Below are positions 5,955 to 15,099 of a stretch of DNA of 15,099 nucleotides, piece by piece; within the stretch, counting starts at the first letter, position 1, and each line of letters starts with the position of its first letter. Location of the stretch: positions 1-15,099 of the forward strand of contig NZ_DAXETW010000058.1 in assembly GCF_051155795.1 (NCBI RefSeq), given 5' to 3'. The position numbers and the translations under genes are program-made. The notes below the pieces were generated by a model. That model searched no databases. It was given only the letters and a program-made list of their open reading frames with translations, and had not been told where the DNA came from. This stretch comes from Longibacter sp051155795. Its GTDB lineage: Bacteria; Bacteroidota; Rhodothermia; Rhodothermales; Salinibacteraceae.

Positions 5955-6959
5955 ATGCCGCTTTACGACCTTCCGCAGCGCCCACGTCGCCTTCGCCAAA
6001 CCGGGAACATGCGCCGCCTGTCTCGTGAGACGCGGCTTTCGACGGATCACCTGATCCAGCCGCTGTTCGTGATGGCCGGAGAGAACGAGCGGCAGCCGAT
6101 CGGCTCCATGCCGGGACAGAACCGGCTAACCGTCGATCAGCTCGTGCAGGAGGCCCGCGCGCTGGACGCCCTTGGTATCCCCGGGATCGCGCTCTTTCCG
6201 AAAATCCCGGACGACCGAAAAACGACCGATGCCCGGCACGCTGTTGACGCGGACGGGCTGTACCCGCGCGCCATCCGCGCGGTGAAGGCGGAGGTGCCGG
6301 ATCTGCTCGTGATCACCGACACGGCGCTCGACCCGTACAACAGCGACGGCCACGACGGGATCGTCCGCGACGGCGACATCGATAACGACGCCACGCTCGA
6401 CGTGATGTGCCAGATCGCCTCCGTGCACGCCGACGCCGGCGCCGATATCGTCGCGCCGTCCGACATGATGGACGGGCGCATCGGTGCCATCCGCACCGCG
6501 CTGGACGAGGCCGGACATACCGACACGGCCCTCATGTCGTACACCGCCAAGTATGCGTCGGCGTACTACGGTCCCTTCCGCGACGCCCTCGACTCTGCCC
6601 CTCGACGGCGCGAAGGTGTGCCGGTTGACAAGGCCACTTACCAGATGGATCCGTCCAACAGCGACGAGGCACTTCGTGAACTCCGGCTCGACCTGGAGGA
6701 AGGCGCAGACTTCGTGATGGTAAAACCGGCGCTTCCCTACCTGGACGTGATTCGCCGCATCCGGGACCACAGCGACGTGCCCGTCGTCGCCTACAATGTG
6801 AGCGGGGAATACGCGATGATCCAGGCAGCCGCGGCTAACGGCTGGCTCGACGAACGCGCCGGCGCGATGGAAGCCCTGACGTCGATCCGACGGGCCGGCG
6901 CCGACGTGATCCTGACGTACTTCGCCAGGAAGGTCGCCCAGTGGCTGGACGAGGCATAG
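5955..6959 (+). CDS. hemB: Delta-aminolevulinic acid dehydratase (porphobilinogen synthase)
   Basis: HemB condenses two 5-aminolevulinates to porphobilinogen, the first common step of tetrapyrrole synthesis, in the cytoplasm. The 334-aa product has the family's usual length. The two active-site lysines are Lys199 (SYTAKYASAYYGPFRDA) and Lys257 (FVMVKPALPYLD), the latter being the Schiff-base lysine by family alignment. The metal loop reads DTALDPYNSDGHDG at 122-135, with Asp/Ala/Asp in place of the cysteines of zinc enzymes. This is the plant/Pseudomonas type that uses magnesium. The N-terminal RPRRLRQTGNMRRL fits the R-R-L-R start of the family, so the ATG at 5955 is chosen over an upstream open extension from 5865. 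It is apparently monocistronic, with weak hairpins both sides. Confidence 0.97.
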   Translation: MPLYDLPQRPRRLRQTGNMRRLSRETRLSTDHLIQPLFVMAGENERQPIGSMPGQNRLTVDQLVQEARALDALGIPGIALFPKIPDDRKTTDARHAVDADGLYPRAIRAVKAEVPDLLVITDTALDPYNSDGHDGIVRDGDIDNDATLDVMCQIASVHADAGADIVAPSDMMDGRIGAIRTALDEAGHTDTALMSYTAKYASAYYGPFRDALDSAPRRREGVPVDKATYQMDPSNSDEALRELRLDLEEGADFVMVKPALPYLDVIRRIRDHSDVPVVAYNVSGEYAMIQAAAANGWLDERAGAMEALTSIRRAGADVILTYFARKVAQWLDEA

Positions 6960-6971
6960 CGTGCCGGAGCC

Positions 6972-7014
6972 ACGGAAGCAGGTCCGTTTCCGTCGCGAAA
7001 CGCCGACATCGGCG
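6972..7014 (+). terminator. Two small hairpins after hemB
   Basis: acggaa/ttccgt (6972-6977 with 6988-6993) and cgccga/tcggcg (7001-7006 with 7009-7014) begin 13 bases past the hemB stop. Neither is directly followed by a T run; a T-rich stretch occurs only at 7027-7038. Termination here is possible but weakly supported. Confidence 0.3.
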
Positions 7015-7127
7015 CTAATCGAATCCTTTGTTTCGTTTCCGCAAACACACGCGAGCGTAACAACCGGGCGATGCGGGGGTCGTTTGTCGGGGGCGCATCG
7101 TCTTTTGCTCCTGACAGCCCTCTTCTG

Positions 7128-7673
7128 ATGAAACGACTCGGTATCCTTGCCGTCGTCCTTCTCTTCCTCTCGGCCTCGGCGCCAAATGTTACGCAGGCGC
7201 AGTCGCCGGCCTGGCAGCACCAGATCTACTTTAACAGCGGTCCGCAGTTTGTGACCGGTGAATTCTCGGATGCCTACAAGACCGGCCTCGCCATTGACGG
7301 TGGCTACTATTATCGGGCCTCCGACACGTTCTTCATCGGCATCGCGGGTGGTTACCACCAGTTCGTCGGAGAGAACGGCGCGCCCGACGTCGATATCATC
7401 CCGGTGCACCTGGCAGCGAAGTACAACTTCTCGCTGACCGGGATTCAGCCGTACATCGGCCTGGAAGGCGGCCCGAGCTTCGTCGATAGCGGCGAGAGCG
7501 AAACGCGGTACGGCGTCTCGCCCCGCCTCGGCGTCCGCATCCCGCTGTCGCGCGGGTTCGACCTCGACCTGAACGTGAAATACAACGTGGTCGTGGACGA
7601 CGGCGACAACTTCACGTACGTGGGGCTTAACGGTGGGCCGGCTTACATTCCGGATCGCCAGCGCCTACGCTAG
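7128..7673 (+). CDS. Secreted outer-membrane beta-barrel protein
   Basis: The 181-aa product has a clear Sec signal (MKRLGILAVVLLFLSASA) with likely cleavage after TQA at 22-24. The mature part of about 157 residues alternates polar and hydrophobic residues in short strands separated by Gly/Asp turns: IYFNSGPQFVTGEF, LAIDGGYYYRA, FFIGIAGGYHQF, VHLAAKYNF, QPYIGLEGGPSF, GVSPRLGVRIPL, FDLDLNVKYNVV and FTYVGLNGGPAY. This gives about eight strands, the size of an OmpA/OmpW-like small barrel in the outer membrane. I cannot name the exact family or a ligand. The final strand ends in PDRQRLR rather than a terminal aromatic residue. The ATG at 7128 is chosen because the signal peptide begins there; the frame is open from 7071. 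A strong terminator follows. Confidence 0.8.
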   Translation: MKRLGILAVVLLFLSASAPNVTQAQSPAWQHQIYFNSGPQFVTGEFSDAYKTGLAIDGGYYYRASDTFFIGIAGGYHQFVGENGAPDVDIIPVHLAAKYNFSLTGIQPYIGLEGGPSFVDSGESETRYGVSPRLGVRIPLSRGFDLDLNVKYNVVVDDGDNFTYVGLNGGPAYIPDRQRLR

Positions 7674-7706
7674 CGAAACCGCATCACCCACATCGCGGCA
7701 TCCACG

Positions 7707-7738
7707 GGCCCCGGTCGTCTTCGGTCGGGGCCTGTTTT
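7707..7738 (+). terminator. Strong intrinsic terminator after the beta-barrel gene
   Basis: ggccccg (7707-7713) pairs with cggggcc (7726-7732), and the inner gtcg/cggt adds four more pairs, two of them G-T, around a TCTT loop. TGTTTT follows at once. It is 34 bases past the stop codon and ends the plus-strand transcript. Confidence 0.85.
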
Positions 7739-7849
7739 GTACGTCTCCTACACGCCACGCACTCGGTCGCGAGCGGACAGGGAGATGAGAAGAGTCGCCA
7801 GATCTTGCAAACTCTGACCGACCGTCTGTCAATTGCCGCCCCTTCCCCC

Positions 7850-7857
7850 TACATTTT
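7850..7857 (+). promoter_or_regulatory. Possible -7 promoter box for the HhH gene
   Basis: tacatttt resembles the Bacteroidota -7 element TAnnTTTG with one mismatch and lies 48 bases before the ATG at 7906. A TTG at 7833-7835 is closer than the usual -33 spacing, so support is weak. The rest of 7739-7905 holds no other recognised signal. Confidence 0.22.
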
Positions 7858-7905
7858 ACTGCTGGAAACTCTCGGCCCACGCAATCCACAATCGACGGTA
7901 AACAC

Positions 7906-8421
7906 ATGGCGATCGAAGTTACGCATATCGACTACGGCGACCTGAAGGGCGGGCTTGTCCGCATGATGGAACGCTTTAAGGAAGAGGGAACGCTGACGGG
8001 TGAACCCGAGGAAGATGATCGCCTGCGTGAAGATCCAAACGCAGCGCTTCTGGGCCTGCTGTACGACCAGCGGGTCCGCGCCGAGTTCGCCTTTACAGGT
8101 CCGCTCCGCCTCAAGGACCGGCTGGGACACCTCGACATGGCGAAGATCGCGGACATGGAGTTCGACGAGTTCCAGGACCTCTTCGCTCAGAAGCCGGCCG
8201 TCCACCGGTTCACGAACAAAATGGCGGAGAACACGCAGAAGGTAGCCGCCATGCTGGTGGACGACTACGACGGGGACGCGTCGAACATCTGGGACGACGG
8301 CGCGGATCTGGACACGATCGAGAAACGGATTCGAAAATTCCCCGGCTTCGGGAAGGGAAAGGCATCCAAGATCAAATATGTGCTTCACTACTTCGGCCAT
8401 CGGGACTTTTCCGACGACTGA
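7906..8421 (+). CDS. HhH-GPD-related DNA repair protein lacking the catalytic Asp
   Basis: The 171-aa protein resembles the short HhH-GPD-type relatives of endonuclease III and AlkA described mainly in Actinobacteria. Matching blocks are NAALLGLLYDQ at 45-55, AFTGPLRLKDRLGHLD at 62-77, LFAQKPAVHRF at 92-102, the YDGDASNIW segment at 121-129 and the helix-hairpin-helix core FPGFGKGKASKI at 145-156. Such proteins bind DNA through the HhH. The chain ends 15 residues after the HhH, before the Gly/Pro-Asp loop that holds the catalytic aspartate in true glycosylases. The residue where endonuclease III has its catalytic Lys (LPGVGRKTA) is Gly151. It is probably DNA-binding; glycosylase activity is doubtful. 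It is markedly acidic and apparently monocistronic, between two terminators. Confidence 0.78.
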   Translation: MAIEVTHIDYGDLKGGLVRMMERFKEEGTLTGEPEEDDRLREDPNAALLGLLYDQRVRAEFAFTGPLRLKDRLGHLDMAKIADMEFDEFQDLFAQKPAVHRFTNKMAENTQKVAAMLVDDYDGDASNIWDDGADLDTIEKRIRKFPGFGKGKASKIKYVLHYFGHRDFSDD

Positions 8422-8446
8422 GCAGGCGTTCCATCCAGCTTATCAC

Positions 8447-8483
8447 ACGCCTCACGCCGATCCGGTGTGAGGCGTTCGTGTTT
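8447..8483 (+). terminator. Intrinsic terminator after the HhH gene
   Basis: acgcctcac (8447-8455) and gtgaggcgt (8467-8475) form a perfect nine-pair stem with an 11-base loop, followed by the T-rich tcgtgttt. It begins 26 bases past the stop codon. Confidence 0.8.
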
Positions 8484-8527
8484 GCCACTCATCGGTGCGG
8501 TTGCCCGTTTGCCATTCATTGGCCGGG

Positions 8528-8558
8528 ACGAACCGTTCGTTTCATCGTGTGTGACGAT
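8528..8558. promoter_or_regulatory. Paired inverted repeats upstream of the efflux operon
   Basis: acgaac-c-gttcgt (8528-8540) is a 13-base palindrome with a central C, and atcgt-gtgtg-acgat (8544-8558) is a second inverted repeat three bases later. They lie 91-121 bases before the ATG of the first efflux gene, between the preceding terminator and the operon, a fitting place for an operator. No regulator gene is adjacent and no promoter boxes could be fixed. Confidence 0.4.
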
Positions 8559-8648
8559 CTCATACCTGGAGGAACGGCTTCGTGCGCGGCATCTTCCGCC
8601 TACACAGTGTCTTAACAGACTGCTCTTCCGCCGCTCCCAATTCTCTCC

Positions 8649-10064
8649 ATGCCGCGTTCCGGACGTCATTCTTTGTACACTGCTGTCCGCGGCCTGTGCG
8701 TAGTCGTGGCGGCCCTGCTCGTCGCCGGGGGGTGCACGCCGGAGCGGTCCGTGCCGGATCCGGTCGATGCCCCGGCGTCTTTTTCCCGTAGCGGGGCCGA
8801 AGATCGCGTTGATCGGTGGTGGGAGACGTTCGGGGACGCTTCGCTGAACGCTGCCGTCGACACCGCTCTCGCCCGCAACTTCACCCTGCAGGCAGCCTGG
8901 TCGCGCCTGGAGCAGGCCCGCGCCGTCCTCGACGCCGAGCAGGCCGGACTCCTGCCCCGCATCGACGCCTCGGCGTCCGCAGAAACGGAGCGCCGCTCGG
9001 AGGATGCCGCGGGCCGCAACCCGAGTGCGCGCGACCTTGAACTCGGCGTCATGGCATCGTACGAGGTGGACCTCTGGGGGCGCATTCGCGCCCGGACGGA
9101 CGCCGAACGTGCTCGGGCCGAAGCCACCCTGGCCGATTACCGTGCCGCGAGCCTGTCGTTGAGCGCAGAGATCGCGCGCACGTGGGTCCGACTGGCGGAG
9201 GCGCGGCGCCAGGTCGACGTGTCCGGCGAACAGATCGAAACCAACCGCCAGGTCCTGCAGCTCCTCCGTGAGCGCTTCGGGACGGGACAGATCCGGAGCG
9301 TCGACATTCTTCGGCAACGACAGCTCGTCGCAGCGTCTGAGCAGGATCTGGCGGCGGCTCGAGCCCGGGCGGGCGTGCTGGAGCACCAGCTCGCTGTGTT
9401 GCTCGGCAGCCCGCCCCCGCGCCTGCCCGTTGCCGGCCCGGATTCCCTGCCGGCGCTGCCACCCTCGCCTGAGAGCGGCGTGCCTGTGGACCTCATCCGC
9501 CGCCGCCCGGACGTCCGCGCCGCACGCCTTCGGGCCGAGGCCGCCGACCGTGACCTCGCGGCCGCCATGAGCGATCGCTATCCCAGGCTGACGCTGTCCG
9601 CCTCCGCCGCAACGTCCGCCCAGGCGGCCGAAGACCTTTTCGACAACTGGGTGGCAGGGATCGCGGGCAACTTGCTGGCACCACTCTTCTACGGCGGGGA
9701 GCTACAGGCGGAGGTGGACCGAACCGAGGCACGGAAGCGCGAACTCGTCTACGACTACGGGCAAACCGTGCTCCAGGCGTTTCGGGACGTAGAAGATGCC
9801 CTGACGCTTGAGGCCCGGCAGCGCGAACAGGTGCAGCAACTCGAGCGGCAGGCCGACCTCGCACAACAGGCGTACGACCAGCTGCGGGTTCAGTACCTGA
9901 ACGGCTCCGGCTCGTACCTCGATGTGCTGACCGCCCTCCGAGACATCCAACGACTGGAGCGGGAACTGCTGACGGCACGGCGCCTCCTGACCGAAGACCG
10001 GATCGCCCTTTACCGGGCACTGGCCGGTTCATTTACCACCCATCGCGAGCAGACTGATCAATAG
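8649..10064 (+). CDS. Efflux outer-membrane lipoprotein, NodT/OprM (TolC) family
   Basis: This protein forms the trimeric outer-membrane exit duct of the tripartite pump. The 471-aa product begins with a lipoprotein signal ending in LLVAGGC, with the lipidated Cys at 29. The family opening WWETFGDASLNAAVDTAL is at 57-74. YEVDLWGRIR at 138-147 is a typical beta-barrel entry motif. The two long helical repeats follow (about 146-250 and 330-455), joined by the family signature around PVDLIRRRPDVRAARL at 279-294. The second repeat includes a barrel-like segment near LLAPLFYGGELQAEVD. The ATG at 8649 gives the complete signal peptide. No Shine-Dalgarno is visible. It is the first gene of the operon, 48 bases before the adaptor, an order in which the outer-membrane gene leads. 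Confidence 0.95.
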   Translation: MPRSGRHSLYTAVRGLCVVVAALLVAGGCTPERSVPDPVDAPASFSRSGAEDRVDRWWETFGDASLNAAVDTALARNFTLQAAWSRLEQARAVLDAEQAGLLPRIDASASAETERRSEDAAGRNPSARDLELGVMASYEVDLWGRIRARTDAERARAEATLADYRAASLSLSAEIARTWVRLAEARRQVDVSGEQIETNRQVLQLLRERFGTGQIRSVDILRQRQLVAASEQDLAAARARAGVLEHQLAVLLGSPPPRLPVAGPDSLPALPPSPESGVPVDLIRRRPDVRAARLRAEAADRDLAAAMSDRYPRLTLSASAATSAQAAEDLFDNWVAGIAGNLLAPLFYGGELQAEVDRTEARKRELVYDYGQTVLQAFRDVEDALTLEARQREQVQQLERQADLAQQAYDQLRVQYLNGSGSYLDVLTALRDIQRLERELLTARRLLTEDRIALYRALAGSFTTHREQTDQ

Positions 10065-10112
10065 CATTGCGGTCGCGTCCGCGCCCTTTCTCTGAATCTC
10101 GACGGTCCCATC

Positions 10113-11357
10113 ATGGCTACTTTGTTCTCCGACCGATCCGGTAGCTGGATCCGAACGGCGCTTATCTGCGCCGGCATCCTCGCCGGTGCCACTCTCCTGA
10201 TGGCGCTCATTTTCGCAACCGAACCGCAGGCGCAGACATCCGGCACCACCAAGGAAAGCGCTATGCTCGTTGACGTCACGACGCTGCGGCCGGACACCGT
10301 CCGCCCTGTGATTCGCGCAATGGGTACGGTTCGCCCCGTGGAGGAGGTGGTACTCAGCCCGCGCGTGGAAGGGCAGATCGTAACCCGTTCGGAAGCCTTC
10401 GATCCGGGACAGGACGTGCCGGAGGGCGAACTCCTCGTCCGGATCGATCCCTCGGATTACCGCAACACGCTGAAGCAGCGCCGCAGCGAACTGCAGCAGG
10501 CCGAATCGGACCTCCAACTGGAGATGGGACGGCAGAACGTGGCCGAACAGGACTATCAACTACTCGACGACACGCTCTCGGCCGCAAACCGCGACCTTGT
10601 CCTCCGCCGGCCGCAGCTCCGGGCCGCTCGCTCCGCTGTGGAGTCGGCGCGGACCGCCGTCGAACAGGCGCAACTCAACCTGGAGCGGACGGCTATCCGG
10701 GCCCCCTTCGACGCGCACATTCTGGAGCGCAATGTGAGCACGGGCTCGCAGGTCCAGCCCGGGGATCCAATCGCACGGGTCGTCGGGCGGGACCGGTACT
10801 GGGTGGAGGCGACTATCCCCCTTTCGCAAATGCAGTGGCTGTCGACGGCCGCATCCCTGGAAGATGCCGCCTCGCGCAACGCGATCGTTCGGATTCAAAA
10901 TCGAACAGCGTGGCCTGAGGGAACGCACCGACAGGGCTACCTGGCGCGTCGCATCGGGGCGCTGGAGGACCGCACCCGGATGGCGCGGCTGCTGATCGCC
11001 GTCCCCGACCCGGGCGCCACCACGCCTGACCAGCAGAACAAGCCCGCACTCATGCTGGGCTCTTACGTCGACGTGCACATCCCGGCCGATCCCCTGCCGG
11101 ACGTGGTCCGCCTCAACCGGGATTATCTTCGGAGCGACGATACCGTCTGGATCATGGAGAGCGACTCGCTCCGGATTCGTGACGTCGAAGTCATCCTGAA
11201 GGACGCCCGCTACGCATACGTTCGAACTGGCATCACGGCGGCCGACAGCATCGTGACCTCCGGCCTCGCGACCATCCGGGAAGGCGCGCCCCTCCGCCTT
11301 GCGCCCGATGCAGACCGACCGTCGGATCGCGACGCCCTGCCGGATCCTTCCCCGTGA
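10113..11357 (+). CDS. RND efflux periplasmic adaptor (HlyD/MFP family)
   Basis: This membrane-fusion protein bridges the RND pump and the outer-membrane duct. The 414-aa product is anchored by one N-terminal helix (about 13-36) without a lipobox. Then come a barrel strand region beginning MLVDVTTLRPDTVRP (51-65), the first half of the lipoyl domain with LSPRVEGQIV at 81-90 and GQDVPEGELLVRIDPSDY at 99-116, and an alpha-hairpin with coiled coil at about 118-192. The second lipoyl half is LERTAIRAPFDAHILERNVS at 190-209 with GSQVQPGDPIARVV at 211-224. The beta-barrel and membrane-proximal parts follow, ending in a Pro/Asp-rich tail. The short hairpin is consistent with pairing to a NodT/OprM-type duct. 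It lies between the duct and pump genes, 66 bases before the latter. Confidence 0.95.
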   Translation: MATLFSDRSGSWIRTALICAGILAGATLLMALIFATEPQAQTSGTTKESAMLVDVTTLRPDTVRPVIRAMGTVRPVEEVVLSPRVEGQIVTRSEAFDPGQDVPEGELLVRIDPSDYRNTLKQRRSELQQAESDLQLEMGRQNVAEQDYQLLDDTLSAANRDLVLRRPQLRAARSAVESARTAVEQAQLNLERTAIRAPFDAHILERNVSTGSQVQPGDPIARVVGRDRYWVEATIPLSQMQWLSTAASLEDAASRNAIVRIQNRTAWPEGTHRQGYLARRIGALEDRTRMARLLIAVPDPGATTPDQQNKPALMLGSYVDVHIPADPLPDVVRLNRDYLRSDDTVWIMESDSLRIRDVEVILKDARYAYVRTGITAADSIVTSGLATIREGAPLRLAPDADRPSDRDALPDPSP

Positions 11358-11423
11358 CGCTCTGCTGATTCCCGGCCGTTCCACCCTTTGCCGCTCTTCC
11401 GACGGGTCATCCCGCCTCTTGAC

Positions 11424-14540
<3,117 letters not shown>

Positions 14541-14544
14541 GGGG

Positions 14545-14586
14545 AGAGGCGAGGTCGAAGGGCGGAGGGCGAAGGGCGAAGTGGAG
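14545..14586 (+). repeat. Heptamer tandem repeat after the RND pump gene
   Basis: Read in sevens from 14545: agaggcg, aggtcga, agggcgg, agggcga, agggcga, agtggag. The two central agggcga units are identical and the others differ by one to three bases. The array begins four bases past the stop codon and uses the same register and lead unit type (agagg..) as the array at 5703-5730. No terminator was seen in the 94-base convergent spacer 14541-14634. Confidence 0.6.
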
Positions 14587-14634
14587 GTCTCGGCGTCTGG
14601 CCGGTTTCCTTCGATGTGAGTGGCGCCGGGGTCG

Positions 14635-15099
14635 TCATGCATCCCAGTTGCCGGAGACGTTTTCCTGATAGATGTCGCGGCACATCCGGATGCTGTCGTG
14701 GGCCCGTTCCGTGCCGAGGAAACCCTCTACGTCGACCTCCCGGTGCATGACGTCCTGGTAGTCCTCGAAAAACCACTCGATCTCCCGAAACTCGTAGTCG
14801 GGCAGGTCATCGGTGCTCTGATAGTCGTCGTACTTCGGATCATCGACGTGGACGCATAGGATCTTATCGTCGCTCTTCCCTCGATCTGTGAGGTTTACGA
14901 CGCCCACCGGGCGGGCGCTGAGCACCGTGAACGGATCCGCGGGATTCTGCATCAGAACCATCGCATCCAGCGGGTCGCCGTCTTCGTCCAGCGTCTGCGG
15001 GAGAAAGCCGTAATTCGCCGGGTAAGGTACCGGCGGGTGCATGATCCGGTCGATCCGCAGAATGCCGAGGTCCAGGTCCAACTCGTACTTCGTCGTCGT
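14635..15099 (-). CDS. ppa: Inorganic pyrophosphatase, family I (5' end outside window)
   Basis: The enzyme hydrolyses pyrophosphate to two phosphates in the cytoplasm and so drives biosynthetic reactions. Visible are 154 codons, open to the window's right edge; the true start lies beyond it, with about 20-30 residues missing compared with the usual 170-180. The first visible residues TTTKYEL match the N-T-K-Y-E region of the family, so the TTG at 15081 is an internal Leu codon, not a start. Family blocks follow: PYPANYGFLPQT, the pyrophosphatase signature DGDPLDAMV (about residues 40-48 of the visible part), DPFTV-LSARPVG, DDKILCV and the acidic YDDYQSTDDLPD stretch. The end HREVDVEGFLGTERAHDSIR fits the C-terminal W-x-G region only loosely. 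It is convergent with the efflux operon. Confidence 0.95.
   Translation of the reverse strand, partial: TTTKYELDLDLGILRIDRIMHPPVPYPANYGFLPQTLDEDGDPLDAMVLMQNPADPFTVLSARPVGVVNLTDRGKSDDKILCVHVDDPKYDDYQSTDDLPDYEFREIEWFFEDYQDVMHREVDVEGFLGTERAHDSIRMCRDIYQENVSGNWDA

Noticed and set aside
6126..7409. Minus-strand open frame opposite hemB and the beta-barrel gene
   Set aside because: It crosses two well-supported plus-strand genes and their spacer, and its translation is low-complexity Arg/Val/Gly sequence typical of antisense frames.
15079..15081. TTG as a start for the pyrophosphatase
   Set aside because: The six codons before it (TTTKYE) continue the family sequence, so the gene extends beyond the window edge.

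Overview
The window reads as a piece of chromosome from a GC-rich, probably halophilic Bacteroidota/Rhodothermota bacterium of the Salinibacter/Rhodothermia kind. This is inference from four things: families typical of that group (DUF6503-like lipoprotein, DUF2911 protein), strongly acidic soluble proteins (HisI, CysS, pyrophosphatase, the HhH protein), a Gram-negative tripartite efflux system, and the near absence of Shine-Dalgarno sequences before the starts. No rRNA, tRNA, CRISPR array, insertion sequence or phage gene was seen.

Left third (1-3563), minus strand: in transcription order yidD and hisI (sharing an ATGA overlap), tspO, a secreted DUF2911 protein and a DUF6503-like lipoprotein. 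A good intrinsic terminator separates the last two. The first 43 bases may hold the start of another minus-strand gene leaving the window. A divergent 230-bp region with several hairpins (3564-3793) separates yidD from cysS.

Middle (3794-8421), plus strand: cysS, encoding a complete cysteinyl-tRNA synthetase; a small GTG-started gene whose product repeats the C-terminal segment of that CysS; hemB (zinc-ligand-free, Mg-type porphobilinogen synthase); a small secreted beta-barrel protein followed by a strong terminator; and a 171-aa HhH protein of the endonuclease III relatives, also followed by a terminator.

Right part (8649-14540), plus strand: a three-gene efflux operon, in the order outer-membrane lipoprotein factor, periplasmic adaptor, RND inner-membrane pump. 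Together they would form one envelope-spanning export channel. A convergent inorganic pyrophosphatase gene is cut by the right edge.

Most of the window is ordinary housekeeping and envelope genes. The points most worth a second look are the free-standing CysS C-terminal copy next to cysS, the HhH protein that ends where the catalytic Asp of HhH-GPD enzymes should be, matching degenerate heptamer repeats directly after two stop codons, and inverted repeats ahead of cysS, hemB and the efflux operon. I do not see a clear new multi-gene system.
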